From positions 142,156,001-142,220,000 of the forward strand of contig CM059584.1 in NCBI GenBank assembly GCA_030407085.1: a stretch of 64,000 nucleotides of DNA, given 5' to 3'. The position numbers and the translations under genes were made by a program. Source of the stretch: Trichopria drosophilae (taxonomy: Eukaryota > Arthropoda > Insecta > Hymenoptera > Diapriidae). How positions within the stretch are numbered: the stretch's first letter is position 1; every line of letters starts with the position of its first letter. Of the stretch, positions 38,976-50,253 are shown piece by piece. The notes beneath the pieces are model-generated. The model saw only the letters and a list, made by a program, of their open reading frames with translations, was not told the DNA's origin and did no database searches.

Positions 38976-40049
38976 GATTGGGAGTTGATAGAGTGTATTA
39001 ATAATACAAATCATGCAGTTTCGTAGTGTAATTATATTAGGATACAGGGCTAACACCTTGTAATTCTCAATTATAGGAAGTGTTTGAAGTGGCTACTATA
39101 AAAATATAAAATTGGGAGATACTTCTAAAAAGTTAACAGCTCCAATTTTTCGATCGGTTTATAATAATCATAATAATAATAATTATTCAAAATAAGTCTA
39201 GTATAATTCATATGATATATTTTTCACACAATATAATTCTTCGTCAACAACTTTGTAGACTTGTGCCAATGTTTTTCTTCTGCGTCATTTGCCGGCATAC
39301 CACATAGTCCACACAAAATGATTCAATCAGCGGATTATTTAAGTTTCATTTGCAGCCGATGCTCGCTAGTACAATCAACAATGTTTTTGCTGTTTCAATC
39401 AGTGAATCGTTGCACGCTAAAAAAACTGCAAATATTTTCGCTACTAAATAAGAAAAATGCGTACAACATAACGAATACTCAATGTTTCTCACAAGCGGTG
39501 AGAGTATTATTTCCCTATAAAAGAAGCCGTTCCGTACAGTATATAATGCAATGTAACGAATAGCTCTGATATTATCATCTGTCGATAAAGTAGTTTATAT
39601 TTGAATAACAATATATTTCCACTTGATCAATAGGCAGTGATGGTCAGCCTATGATTGACTCCGCACATATGGAACACTGCTTTCACCGCTTGCGAGAAAC
39701 ATTTATATTTGCTGATTATACAGCAAGATCATGATCCTCTCTGTTTGAAACAGTACATATCTATATGAGTATTGCTGAAATTCTTTCTTGTTTCACTTGA
39801 AACCTATCAGTTGTTAATTGGAAAACATTACAAAACAAGTAAATATAAAATTGCTATCACGTGCAAAAAGGACAATTTGGTTTTAAAAATTTAACACAAC
39901 TTAACGTTAAGTACCCGTTGAATGCGCAAGACCTATCCCTGTACAATCTTAATTTGAATTGACTAATATATAAACGGGCTATCAGAATAGAGCAGTCTGT
40001 CGCGTGCTGTACAATTATTGGTATATATGTTAGCCCTGAGTTAAATGAC
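38976..40049. other. AT-rich DNA with a weak palindrome, no gene recognised
   Basis: TGTTTCTCACAAGCGGTGAGAG (in two pieces around 39,483) is mirrored by CACCGCTTGCGAGAAACAT at about 39,683, suggesting a worn inverted-repeat element of roughly 39,255-39,720. The 100-codon frame at 39,261-39,563 has no domain and spans this repeat. Confidence 0.35.
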
Positions 40050-40470
40050 TTATTATTTCATGTGTTGGCAGGGCACGCCCTAATTTGCTGTGGGATTCAA
40101 CCGATTTAAATAATTATGAGTCAACACGATGATTCGAGCGTTTCCTATCCAATTTCCGGATATCCTCGGACGATTTGCAGCGATGTTATTAAAGCTCGAT
40201 TCTGGCACAATAAAGCCAATCGACTGAATTTGGGCACGTTCTACTCGTTTTCCTTCCGCAAGTACATTGGAACACCGGCGTAGCCGGATGAGTTGTTGAT
40301 TTAACTACCGAACGCATCGCCCTCGTCATTATTTCGATTGAAAATTTAGGCAAAACAATTTCGTGTTTGTGATATTCCCCCGAGTGATGGGCGAAAACGC
40401 TGCGCGTCGCCGACAGCGAAGTTACGAACAAATTTAATTAAGGCCGTTGCGTACGGTTGTTAAGAACATT
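40050..40470. other. GC-richer island, candidate conserved noncoding element
   Basis: Complex sequence (for example GATGGGCGAAAACGCTGCGC, CACCGGCGTAGCCGGATGAG) in AT-rich flanks. The 80-codon minus-strand frame at 40,189-40,431 has two Cys pairs but no recognised fold. A homeodomain-like AAATAATTATGAGTCA word occurs near 40,109. Regulatory function is a guess. Confidence 0.3.
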
Positions 40471-41871
40471 TATCGGAAATGTGTTTTTAAATACTGGCTT
40501 TATTTTATTGGATACCAATTAAATGGCACTCGGAGTTTATTTGTTATTTTTGGAAATACTACATGCTTTAATTCGAATGAGAAACTCGTGTGGAAAATGT
40601 TCGATTTCTCCATATTTGAAGTAGGGTTGTTTTGAGGTATTTGTTAAGTTAAGTTTATCAGAATTGAAAAAATAACCAATCTTGCGTTGATTAGATCGCT
40701 TTTCAAATAACTAATATATTGTAACAACAACAAATTAATTATGCCCTTATTAAATATTTCGGCCAGACCGGTGTTACATCTCAACGGGTGTATCAGGCAT
40801 GTCAGTGTATGTTCCTCTAATGCTTCTAAATCGTTCTAAATATACTACAAATTATAAAAAATAAAATGATTCGCTTTTTTCTAAAGTGTCAAAATTTTCT
40901 TACATAACATGATAAGGACGTCATATAAGAATATACACTCTTTCATCATAGAAAAATGTACTCTACTACTGGTTTATGGACCCAGCTGAAGGGAAAATAA
41001 AAAAAATGTAATAACAAAAAATACATAGCAACAAAATACCTAACCCAACTGAATCAAACCAAACCTATCCTAGTATAACGAAGTGAATTATACTAAAAAA
41101 TAGTGTATTTGAGTTGATATTTTCAGGAATCCATAGGACCCAATATAATTTATTTCGGTATAGTCGTCATTTCCAAGAAGACTAATGGTAATTAATTTAT
41201 TTCATAAACCATGCCTTCAAAAATGAGTTATAAATTAAAGTAGGATCTTCATTACCTACTGTAAATTTTAGTAATTCAAAATGTTTTTTAAGCATGCTAT
41301 TCATATTTATGACATGTGTATGACTATGCTAAAAGAGCCATTTAAAGTAAAAGCAATGTATTTTTTCGGATCCAAGTCAATTTGCTTGTTAGTTAACAAA
41401 ATATTCTTAACAGAGAGCCCTTAAATGCCAGAGAATTTTCGAAATGTACATTTTGTAATGACGGTGCGCGATTATCGATGATTTTACATTAGAAGGCTTC
41501 CTGCAGATTTAATCTTAATAGAAACTTAACGTACGTAGCATCAATCGTAGATCAAAATGGCAAGATGAAATGTGGGCCCTCTAAAAACCTTTGAAATTAG
41601 TAGTCACACGACAAACAAACTTCAAAACTAGTCGCGTTATTGCCAAGAACGAAATTTTTGTTCTTAAATTATTCTTAAAAAGATTTTTTGGAGAAAATTG
41701 AATATCCAATTCTATGCCTCAGACCAACTTTTGATAACTGAAATTTTTGTTGAAAATATGTGGATTCTCAAATACAGCTTCTCGTTTTGGTCACCCGGTA
41801 TAACTTCCAATATGCTCATTTCATTCCCGCTATTTATTAAAATAAATACAACAATCTATCAGCCGTACGTT
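40471..41871. other. AT-rich DNA, nothing recognised
   Basis: No gene was seen. This is the left flank of the large foldback element. Confidence 0.5.
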
Positions 41872-41880
41872 TTCATTTTG
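41872..41880. repeat. Target-site duplication, left copy (TTCATTTTG)
   Basis: Nine bases directly outside the left end of the foldback element, identical to 50,245-50,253. Confidence 0.9.
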
Positions 41881-42120
41881 ATGATGTTGAAGTTCGCAAC
41901 GTTGGAGTCCAACGAAAAAAATTTTTTTTTTCTTTTGCAATTAAATATTTTTTTTGCAGCTCTAGGCCACTAGAACAGCCAAAAAATAGTATTCCGATGT
42001 CTGAAACGAACATCCGCTTATTACGAGTGACGAAAATAGCAATTTCCGCATCGTCGTAAATATGGAACGAAGATATGACGATCTGTTAGAATTCATTCGT
42101 TTATTAAGTACTGTTAACGA
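41881..42120. repeat. Foldback left outer inverted repeat
   Basis: Non-satellite terminal segment. It contains CTCTAGGCCACTAGAACAGC and GAACATCCGCTTATTACGAG, both mirrored in the right terminus. A poly-T stretch at about 41,922-41,935 differs in length from the right copy. Confidence 0.9.
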
Positions 42121-43213
42121 TGCGTTTGCCACCTATAATTTTACAGACAGTTTCATACAACCAATAAGATGATTCTGTGAAAGTTTGAAAAAAATCGGAT
42201 GTCCGGAAAAAATATCAGAGGGGGGAAAGACCGTTCAGCCGCAACACGCAGTATATACGGCGATCTGTTTGACTTTACTTGTTTATTAAGTACTGTTAAC
42301 GATGCGTTTGCCACTTGTAATTTTACAGACAGTTTCTTAACACCTATAAGATGATTCTGTGAAAGTTTGAAAAAAATCGGATGTCCGGAAAAAATACCAG
42401 AGGGGGGGAAAGACCCTTCAGCCGCATTACGCAGTATATACGGCGATCTGTTTGACTTTACTTGTTTATTAAGTACTGTTAACGATGCGTTTGCCACTTG
42501 TAATTTTACAGACAGTTTCTTAACACCTATAAGATGATTCTGTGAAAGTTTGAAAAAAATCGGATGTCCGGAAAAAATACCAGAGGGGGGGAAAGACCGT
42601 TCAGCCGCAACACGCAGTATATACGGCGATCTGTTTGACTTTACTTGTTTATTAAGTACTGTTAACGATGCGTTTGCCACTTGTAATTTTACAGACAGTT
42701 TCTTAACACCTATAAGATGATTCTGTGAAAGTTTGAAAAAAATCGGATGTCCGGAAAAAATACCAGAGGGGGGGAAAGACCGTTCAGCCGCAACACGCAG
42801 TATATACGGCGATCTGTTTGACTTTACTTGTTTATTAAGTACTGTTAACGATGCGTTTGCCACTTGTAATTTTACAGACAGTTTCTTAACACCTATAAGA
42901 TGATTCTGTGAAAGTTTGAAAAAAATCGGATGTCCGGAAAAAATACCAGAGAGGGGGAAAGACCCTTCAGCCGCTAAACGCAGTATATACGGCGATCTGT
43001 TTGACTTTACTTGTTTATTAAGTACTGTAAACGATGCGTTTGCCACCTATAATTTTACAGACAGTTTCATACAACTCATAAGATGATTCTGTGAAAGTTT
43101 AAAAAAATTGGATATACGGAAAAAATTTCAGAGGGTGAGAAAGACCCTTCAGCCGCTAAACGCAGTATATACGGCGATCTGTTTGACTTTACTTGTTTAT
43201 CAAGTACTGTCGG
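42121..43213 (-). repeat. Satellite array, left arm: about six 183-bp units, inverted orientation
   Basis: The word GATGCGTTTGCCAC recurs at about 183-base steps (42,119; 42,301; 42,484; 42,667; 42,850; 43,033). The four middle units are nearly identical and mostly of one type, giving a 297-codon minus-strand open frame (42,153-43,046) only because 183 is divisible by three. The innermost unit near 43,100 is more diverged. The array meets the oppositely oriented one directly near 43,213 without unique spacer DNA. Confidence 0.92.
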
Positions 43214-46200
43214 TGTTAAGATACTGTATGTAAAATTACAAGTGGCAAACGTATAGTTAACAGTACTTAATAAATAAATTAAGCCCCGTACTTCGCCGTA
43301 TATACTTTCCCCCTCTCTGGTATTTTTTCCGGACATCCGATTTTTTTCAAACTTTCACAGAATCATCTTATAGGTGTTAAGAAACTGTCTGTAAAATTAC
43401 AGGTGGCAAACGCATCGTTAACAGTAGTTAATAAACAAGTAAAGTCAAACAGATCGCCGTATATACTGCGTGTTGCGACTGAACGGTCTTTCCCCCCCTC
43501 TGATATTTTTTCCGAACATCCGATTTTTTTCAAACTTTCACAGAATCATCTTATGGGTTGTATGAAACTGTCTGTAAAATTATAGGTGGCAAACGCATCG
43601 TTAACAGTACTCAATAAATTAATTAAGCCTCGTACATCGCCTTATACACTGCGTTTAGCGGCTGAAGGGTCTTTCCCCCTCTCTGGTATTTTTTCCGGAC
43701 ATCCGATTTTTTTCAAACTTTCACAGAATCATCTTATAGGTGTTAAGAAACTATCTGTAAAATTACAAGTGGCAAACGCATCGTTAACAGTACTTAATAA
43801 ACAAGTAAAGTCAAACAGATCGCCGTATATACTGCGTTTAGCGGCTGAAGGGTATTTCCCCCTCTCTGGTATTTTTTCCGGACATCCGATTTTTTTCAAA
43901 CTTTCACAGAATCATCTTATAGGTGTTAAGAAACTGTCTGAAAAATTACAGGTGGCAAACGCATGGTTAACAGTACTTAATAAACAAGTAAAGTCAAACA
44001 GATCGCCGTATATACTGCGTGTTGCGGCTGAACGGTCTTTCCCCCCCACTGATATTTTTTCCGGACATCCGATTTTTTTCAAACTTTCACAGAATCATCT
44101 TATGAGTTGTATGAAACTGTCTGTAAAATTATAGGTGGCAAACGCATCGTTAACAGTACTCAATAAATTAATTAAGCCCCGTACATCGCCTTATACACTG
44201 CGTTTAGCGGCTGAAGGGTCTTTCCCCCTCTCTGGTATTTTTTCCGGACATCCGATTTTTTTCAAACTTTCACAGAATCATCTTATAGGTGTTAAGAAAC
44301 TGTCTGTAAAATTACAAGTGGCAAACGCATCGTTAACAGTACTTAATAAACAAGTAAAGTCAAACAGATCGCCGTATATACTGCGTTTAGCGGCTGAACG
44401 GTCTTTCCCCCCCTCTGGTATTTTTTCCGGACATCCGATTTTTTTCAAACTTTCACAGAATCATCTTATGGGTTGTATAAAACTGTCTGTAAAATTATAG
44501 GTGGCAAACGCATCGTTAACAGTACTTAATAAATTAATTAAGCCCCATACATAGCCTTATACACTGCGTTTAGCGGCTGAAGGGTCTTTCCCCCTCTCTG
44601 GTATTTTTTCCGGACATCCGATTTTTTTCAAACTTTCACAGAATCATCTTATAGGTGTTAAGAAACTGTCTGTAAAATTACAGGTGGCAAACGCATCGTT
44701 AACAGTAGTTAATAAACAAGTAAAGTCAAACAGATCGCCGTATATACTGCGTGTTGCGGCTGAACGGTCTTTCCCCCCCTCTGATATTTTTTCCGGACAT
44801 CCGATTTTTTTCAAACTTTCACAGAATCATCTTATGGGTTGTATGAAACTGTCTGTAAAATTATAGGTGGCAAACGCATCGTTAACAGTACTCAATAAAT
44901 TAATTAAGCCTCGTACATCGCCTTATACACTGCGTTTAGCGGCTGAAGGGTCTTTCCCCCTCTCTGGTATTTTTTCCGGACATCCGATTTTTTTCAAACT
45001 TTCACAGAATCATCTTATAGGTGTTAAGAAACTATCTGTAAAATTACAAGTGGCAAACGCATCGTTAACAGTACTTAATAAACAAGTAAAGTCAAACAGA
45101 TCGCCGTATATACTGCGTTTAGCGGCTGAAGGGTCTTTCCCCCTCTCTGGTATTTTTTCCGGACATCCGATTTTTTTCAAACTTTCACAGAATCATCTTA
45201 TAGGTGTTAAGAAACTGTCTGTAAAATTACAAGTGGCAAACGCATCGTTAACAGTACTTAATAAACAAGTAAAGTCAAACAGATCGCCGTATATACTGCG
45301 TGTTGCGGCTGAACGGTCTTTCCCCCCCTCTGATATTTTTTCCGAACATCCGATTTTTTTCAAACTTTCACAGAATCATCTTATGGGTTGTATGAAACTG
45401 TCTGTAAAATTATTGGTGGCAAACGCATCGTTAACAGTACTCAATAAATTAATTAAGCCTCGTACATCGCCTTATACACTGCGTTTAGCGGCTGAAGGGT
45501 CTTTCCCCCTCTCTGGTATTTTTTCCGGACATCCGATTTTTTTCAAACTTTCACAGAATCATCTTATAGGTGTTAAGAAACTGTCTGTAAAATTACAAGT
45601 GGCAAACGCATCGTTAACAGTACTTAATAAACAAGTAAAGTCAAACAGATCGCCGTATATATTGCGTGTTGCGGCTGAACGGTCTTTCCCCCCCTCTGAT
45701 ATTTTTTCCGGACATCCGATTTTCTTCAAACTTTCACAGAATCATCTTATGGGTTGTATGAAACTGTCTTTAAAATTACAGGTGGCAAACGAATCGTTAA
45801 CAGTACTTAATAAACAAGTAAAGTCAAACAGATCGCCGTATATACTGCGTGTTGCGGCTGAACGGTCTTTCCCCCCCTCTGATATTTTTTCCGGACATCC
45901 GATTTTTTTCAAACTTTCACAGAATCATCTTATGAGTTGTATGAAACTGTCTGTAAAATTCTAGGTGGCAAACGCATCGTTAACAGTACTCAATAAATTA
46001 ATTAAGCCCCGTACATCGCCTTATACACTGCGTTTAGCGGCTGAAGGGTCTTTCCCCCTCTCTGGTATTTTTTCCGGACAACCGATTTTTTTCAAACTTT
46101 CACAGAATCATCTTATAGGTGTTAAGAAACTGTCTGTAAAATTACAGGTGGCAAACGCATCGTTAACAGTACTTAATAAACAAGTAAATTCAAGCAGATC

Positions 46201-49200
46201 GCCGTATATACTGCGTGTTGCGGCTGAACGGTCTTTCCCCCCCTCTGGTATTTTTTCCGGACATCCGATTTTTTTCAAACTTTCACAGAATCATCTTATG
46301 AGTTGTATGAAACTGTCTGTAAAATTATAGGTGGCAAACGCATCTTTAACAGTACTCAATAAATTAATTAAGCCCCGTACATCGCCTTATACACTGCGTT
46401 TAGCGGCTGAAGGGTCTTTCCCCCTCTCTGGTATTTTTTCCGGACATCCGATTTTTTTCAAACTTTCACGGAATCATCTTATAGGTGTTAAGAAACTGTC
46501 TGAAAAATTACAGGTGGCAAACGCATGGTTAACAGTACTTAATAAACAAGTAAAGTCAAACAGATCGCCGTATATACTGCGTGTTGCGGCTGAACGGTCT
46601 TTCCCCCCCACTGATATTTTTTCCGGACATCCGATTTTTTTCAAACTTTCACAGAATCATCTTATGAGTTGTATGAAACTGTCTGTAAAATTATAGGTGG
46701 CAAACGCATCGTTAACAGTACTCAATAAATTAATTAAGCCCCGTACATCGCCTTATACACTGCGTTTAGCGGCTGAAGGGTCTTTCCCCCTCTCTGGTAT
46801 TTTTTCCGGACATCCGATTTTTTTCAAACTTTCACAGAATCATCTTATAGGTGTTAAGAAACTGTCTGTAAAATTACAAGTGGCAAACGCATCGTTAACA
46901 GTACTTAATAAACAAGTAAAGTCAAACAGATCGCCGTATATACTGCGTTTAGCGGCTGAAGGGTCTTTCCCCCTCTCTGGTATTTTTTCCGGACATCCGA
47001 TTTTTTTCAAACTTTCACAGAATCATCTTATGGGTTGTATAAAACTGTCTGTAAAATTATAGGTGGCAAACGCATCGTTAACAGTACTTAATAAATTAAT
47101 TAAGCCCCATACATAGCCTTATACACTGCGTTTAGCGGCTGAAGGGTCTTTCCCCCTCTCTGGTATTTTTTCCGGACATCCGATTTTTTTCAAACTTTCA
47201 CAGAATCATCTTATAGGTGTTAAGAAACTGTCTGTAAAATTACAGGTGGCAAACGCATCGTTAACAGTAGTTAATAAACAAGTAAAGTCAAACAGATCGC
47301 CGTATATACTGCGTGTTGCGGCTGAACGGTCTTTCCCCCCCTCTGATATTTTTTCCGAACATCCGATTTTTTTCAAACTTTCACAGAATCATCTTATGGG
47401 TTGTATGAAACTGTCTGTAAAATTATAGGTGGCAAACGCATCGTTAACAGTACTCAATAAATTAATTAAGCCTCGTACATCGCCTTATACACTGCGTTTA
47501 GCGGCTGAAGGGTCTTTCCCCCTCTCTGGTATTTTTTCCGGACATCCGATTTTTTTCAAACTTTCACAGAATCATCTTATAGGTGTTAAGAAACTGTCTG
47601 TAAAATTACAAGTGGCAAACGCATCGTTAACAGTACTTAATAAACAAGTAAAGTCAAACAGATCGCCGTATATACTGCGTTTAGCGGCTGAAGGGTCTTT
47701 CCCCCTCTCTGGTATTTTTTCCGGACATCCGATTTTTTTCAAACTTTCACAGAATCATCTTATAGGTGTTAAGAAACTGTCTGTAAAATTACAGGTGGCA
47801 ATCGCATCGTTAACAGTAGTTAATAAACAAGTAAAGTCAAACAGATCGCCGTATATACTGCGTGTTGCGGCTGAACGGTCTTTCCCCCCCCTCTGATATT
47901 TTTTCCGAACATCCGATTTTTTTCAAACTTTCACAGAATCATCTTATGGGTTGTATGAAACTGTCTGTAAAATTATTGGTGGCAAACGCATCGTTAACAG
48001 TACTCAATAAATTAATTAAGCCTCGTACATCGCCTTATACACTGCGTTTAGCGGCTGAAGGGTCTTTCCCCCTCTCTGGTATTTTTTCCGGACATCCGAT
48101 TTTTTTCAAACTTTCACAGAATCATCTTATAGGTGTTAAGAAACTGTCTGTAAAATTACAAGTGGCAAACGCATCGTTAACAGTACTTAATAAACAAGTA
48201 AAGTCAAACAGATCGCCGTATATACTGCGTTTAGCGGCTGAAGGGTCTTTCCCCCTCTCTGGTATTTTTTCCGGACATCCGATTTTTTTCAAACTTTCAC
48301 AGAATCATCTTATGGGTTGTATAAAACTGTCTGTAAAATTATAGGTGCCAAACGCATCGTTAACAGTACTTAACAAATTAATTAAGCCCCATACCTAGCC
48401 TTATACACTGCGTTTAGCGGCTGAAGGGTCTTTCCCCCTCTCTGGTATTTTTTCCGGACATCCGATTTTTTTCAAACTTTCACAGAATCATCTTATAGGT
48501 GTTAAGAAACTGTCTGTAAAATTACAGGTGGCAAACGCATCGTTAACAGTAGTTAATAAACAAGTAAAGTCAAACAGATCGCCGTATATACTGCGTGTTG
48601 CGGCTGAACGGTCTTTCCCCCCCTCTGATATTTTTTCCGAACATCCGATTTTTTTCAAACTTTCACAGAATCATCTTATGGGTTGTATGAAACTGTCTGT
48701 AAAATTATAGGTGGCAAACGCATCGTTAACAGTACTCAATAAATTAATTAAGCCTCGTACATCGCCTTATACACTGCGTTTAGCGGCTGAAGGGTCTTTC
48801 CCCCTCTCTGGTATTTTTTCCGGACATCCGATTTTTTTCAAACTTTCACAGAATCATCTTATAGGTGTTAAGAAACTGTCTGTAAAATTACAAGTGGCAA
48901 ACGCATCGTTAACAGTACTTAATAAACAAGTAAAGTCAAACAGATCGCCGTATATATTGCGTGTTGCGGCTGAACGGTCTTTCCCCCCCTCTGATATTTT
49001 TTCCGGACATCCGATTTTCTTCAAACTTTCACAGAATCATCTTATGGGTTGTATGAAACTGTCTTTAAAATTACAGGTGGCAAACGAATCGTTAACAGTA
49101 CTTAATAAACAAGTAAAGTCAAACAGATCGCCGTATATACTGCGTGTTGCGGCTGAACGGTCTTTCCCCCCCCTCTGATATTTTTTCCGGACATCCGATT

Positions 49201-50004
49201 TTTTTCAAACTTTCACAGAATCATCTTATGGGTTGTATGAAACTGTCTGTAAAATTATAGCTGGCAAACGCATCGTTAACAGTACTCAATAAATTAATTA
49301 AGCCTCGTACATCGCCTTATACACTGCGTTTAGCGGCTGAAGGGTCTTTCCCCCTCTCTGGTATTTTTTCCGGACATCCGATTTTTTTCAAACTTTCACA
49401 GAATCATCTTATAGGTGTTAAGAAACTGTCTGTAAAATTACAAGTGGCAAACGCATCGTTAACAGTACTTAATAAACAAGTAAAGTCAAACAGATCGCCG
49501 TATATATTGCGTGTTGCGGCTGAACGGTCTTTCCCCCCCTATGATATTTTTTCCGGACATCCGATTTTTTTCAAACTTTCACAGAATCATCTTATGGGTT
49601 GTATGAAACTGTCTTTAAAATTACAGGTGGCAAACGCATCGTTAACAGTACTTAATAAACAAGTAAAGTCAAACAGATCGCCGTATATATTGCGTGTTGC
49701 GGCTGAACGGTCTTTCCCCCCCTCTGATATTTTTTCCGGACATCCGATTTTTTTCAAACTTTCACAGAATCATCTTATGGGTTGTATGAAACTGTCTTTA
49801 AAATTACAGGTGGCAAACGCATCGTTAACAGTAGTTAATAAACAAGTAAAGTCAAACAGATCGCCGTATATACTGCGTGTTGCGGCTGAACGGTCTTTCC
49901 CCCCCTCTGATATTTTTTCCGGACATCCGATTTTTTTCAAACTTTCACAGAATCATCTTATGGGTTGTATGAAACTGTCTGTAAAATTATAGGTGGCAAA
50001 CGCA
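43214..50004 (+). repeat. Satellite array, right arm: about 37 units of 183 bp
   Basis: GTGGCAAACGCATCGTTAAC recurs with start positions at 43,403, 43,586, 43,769 and so on in exact 183-base steps up to 49,993. Two steps are 184 (after 47,795 and after 49,077), where a C run grows by one base. Two main unit types alternate in many places: one carries TTAATTAAGCC(T/C)CGTACATC, the other CAAGTAAAGTCAAACAGATC. The stretch TTTTTTCCGGACATCCGATT and the following 35 bases hardly vary, while the unit edges do. All plus-strand frames between 43,403 and 49,992 are read-throughs of this array and start at GTG or TTG, not ATG. Confidence 0.95.
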
Positions 50005-50244
50005 TCGTTAACAGTACTTAATAAACGAATGAATTCTAACAGATCGCCATATCTTCGTTCCATATTTACGACGATGCGGAAATTGCTATTTTCGTCACTC
50101 GTAATAAGCGGATGTTCGTTTCAGACATCGGAATACTATTTTTTGGCTGTTCTAGTGGCCTAGAGCTGCAAAAAAAATATTTAATTGCAAAAGAAAAAAA
50201 AAAAATTTTACGTTGGACTCCAACGTTGCGAACTTCAACATCAT
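50005..50244. repeat. Foldback right outer inverted repeat
   Basis: Mirror of 41,881-42,120, including AATAAGCGGATGTTCGTTTC and GCTGTTCTAGTGGCCTAGAG. The frame at 50,112-50,303 is a shadow. Confidence 0.9.
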
Positions 50245-50253
50245 TTCATTTTG
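50245..50253. repeat. Target-site duplication, right copy (TTCATTTTG)
   Basis: Nine bases identical to 41,872-41,880, directly after the terminal CATCAT. Confidence 0.9.

Larger units (their letters stand above)
41881..50244. mobile_element. 8.36 kb Foldback-type (MULE-related) transposon with satellite arms
   Basis: The element begins ATGATGTTGAAGTTCGCAAC and ends GTTGCGAACTTCAACATCAT, exact inverted termini. The outer inverted repeats stay near-identical for about 240 bp (41,881-42,120 and about 50,005-50,244), apart from an A/T homopolymer difference and a few substitutions. The rest is a tandem array of a 183-bp unit, inverted near 43,213. It is flanked by a perfect 9-bp duplication, TTCATTTTG. 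Long terminal repeats with internal tandem units and 9-bp duplications are known from Drosophila Foldback elements, related to MULE transposons. No transposase gene or unique core is present, so it is non-autonomous. The near-identity of the ends suggests recent insertion or conversion between arms. Confidence 0.88.

Noticed and set aside
39255..39345. Minus-strand zinc-finger-like string LCGLCGMPANDAEEKHWH
   Set aside because: Only about 30 codons between stops and lying within a worn palindrome; too short to call a transposase remnant.
43403..49992. Plus-strand frames of 60-365 codons beginning VANASLTV (43,403 to 49,992)
   Set aside because: They are read-throughs of the 183-bp satellite, start at GTG without ATG, and are broken by TAG and homopolymer shifts at irregular units.
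42121..50004. CRISPR-like regular repetition
   Set aside because: Repeats are 183 bp, contiguous without unique spacers, and the context is an insect genome; this is satellite DNA in a transposon.
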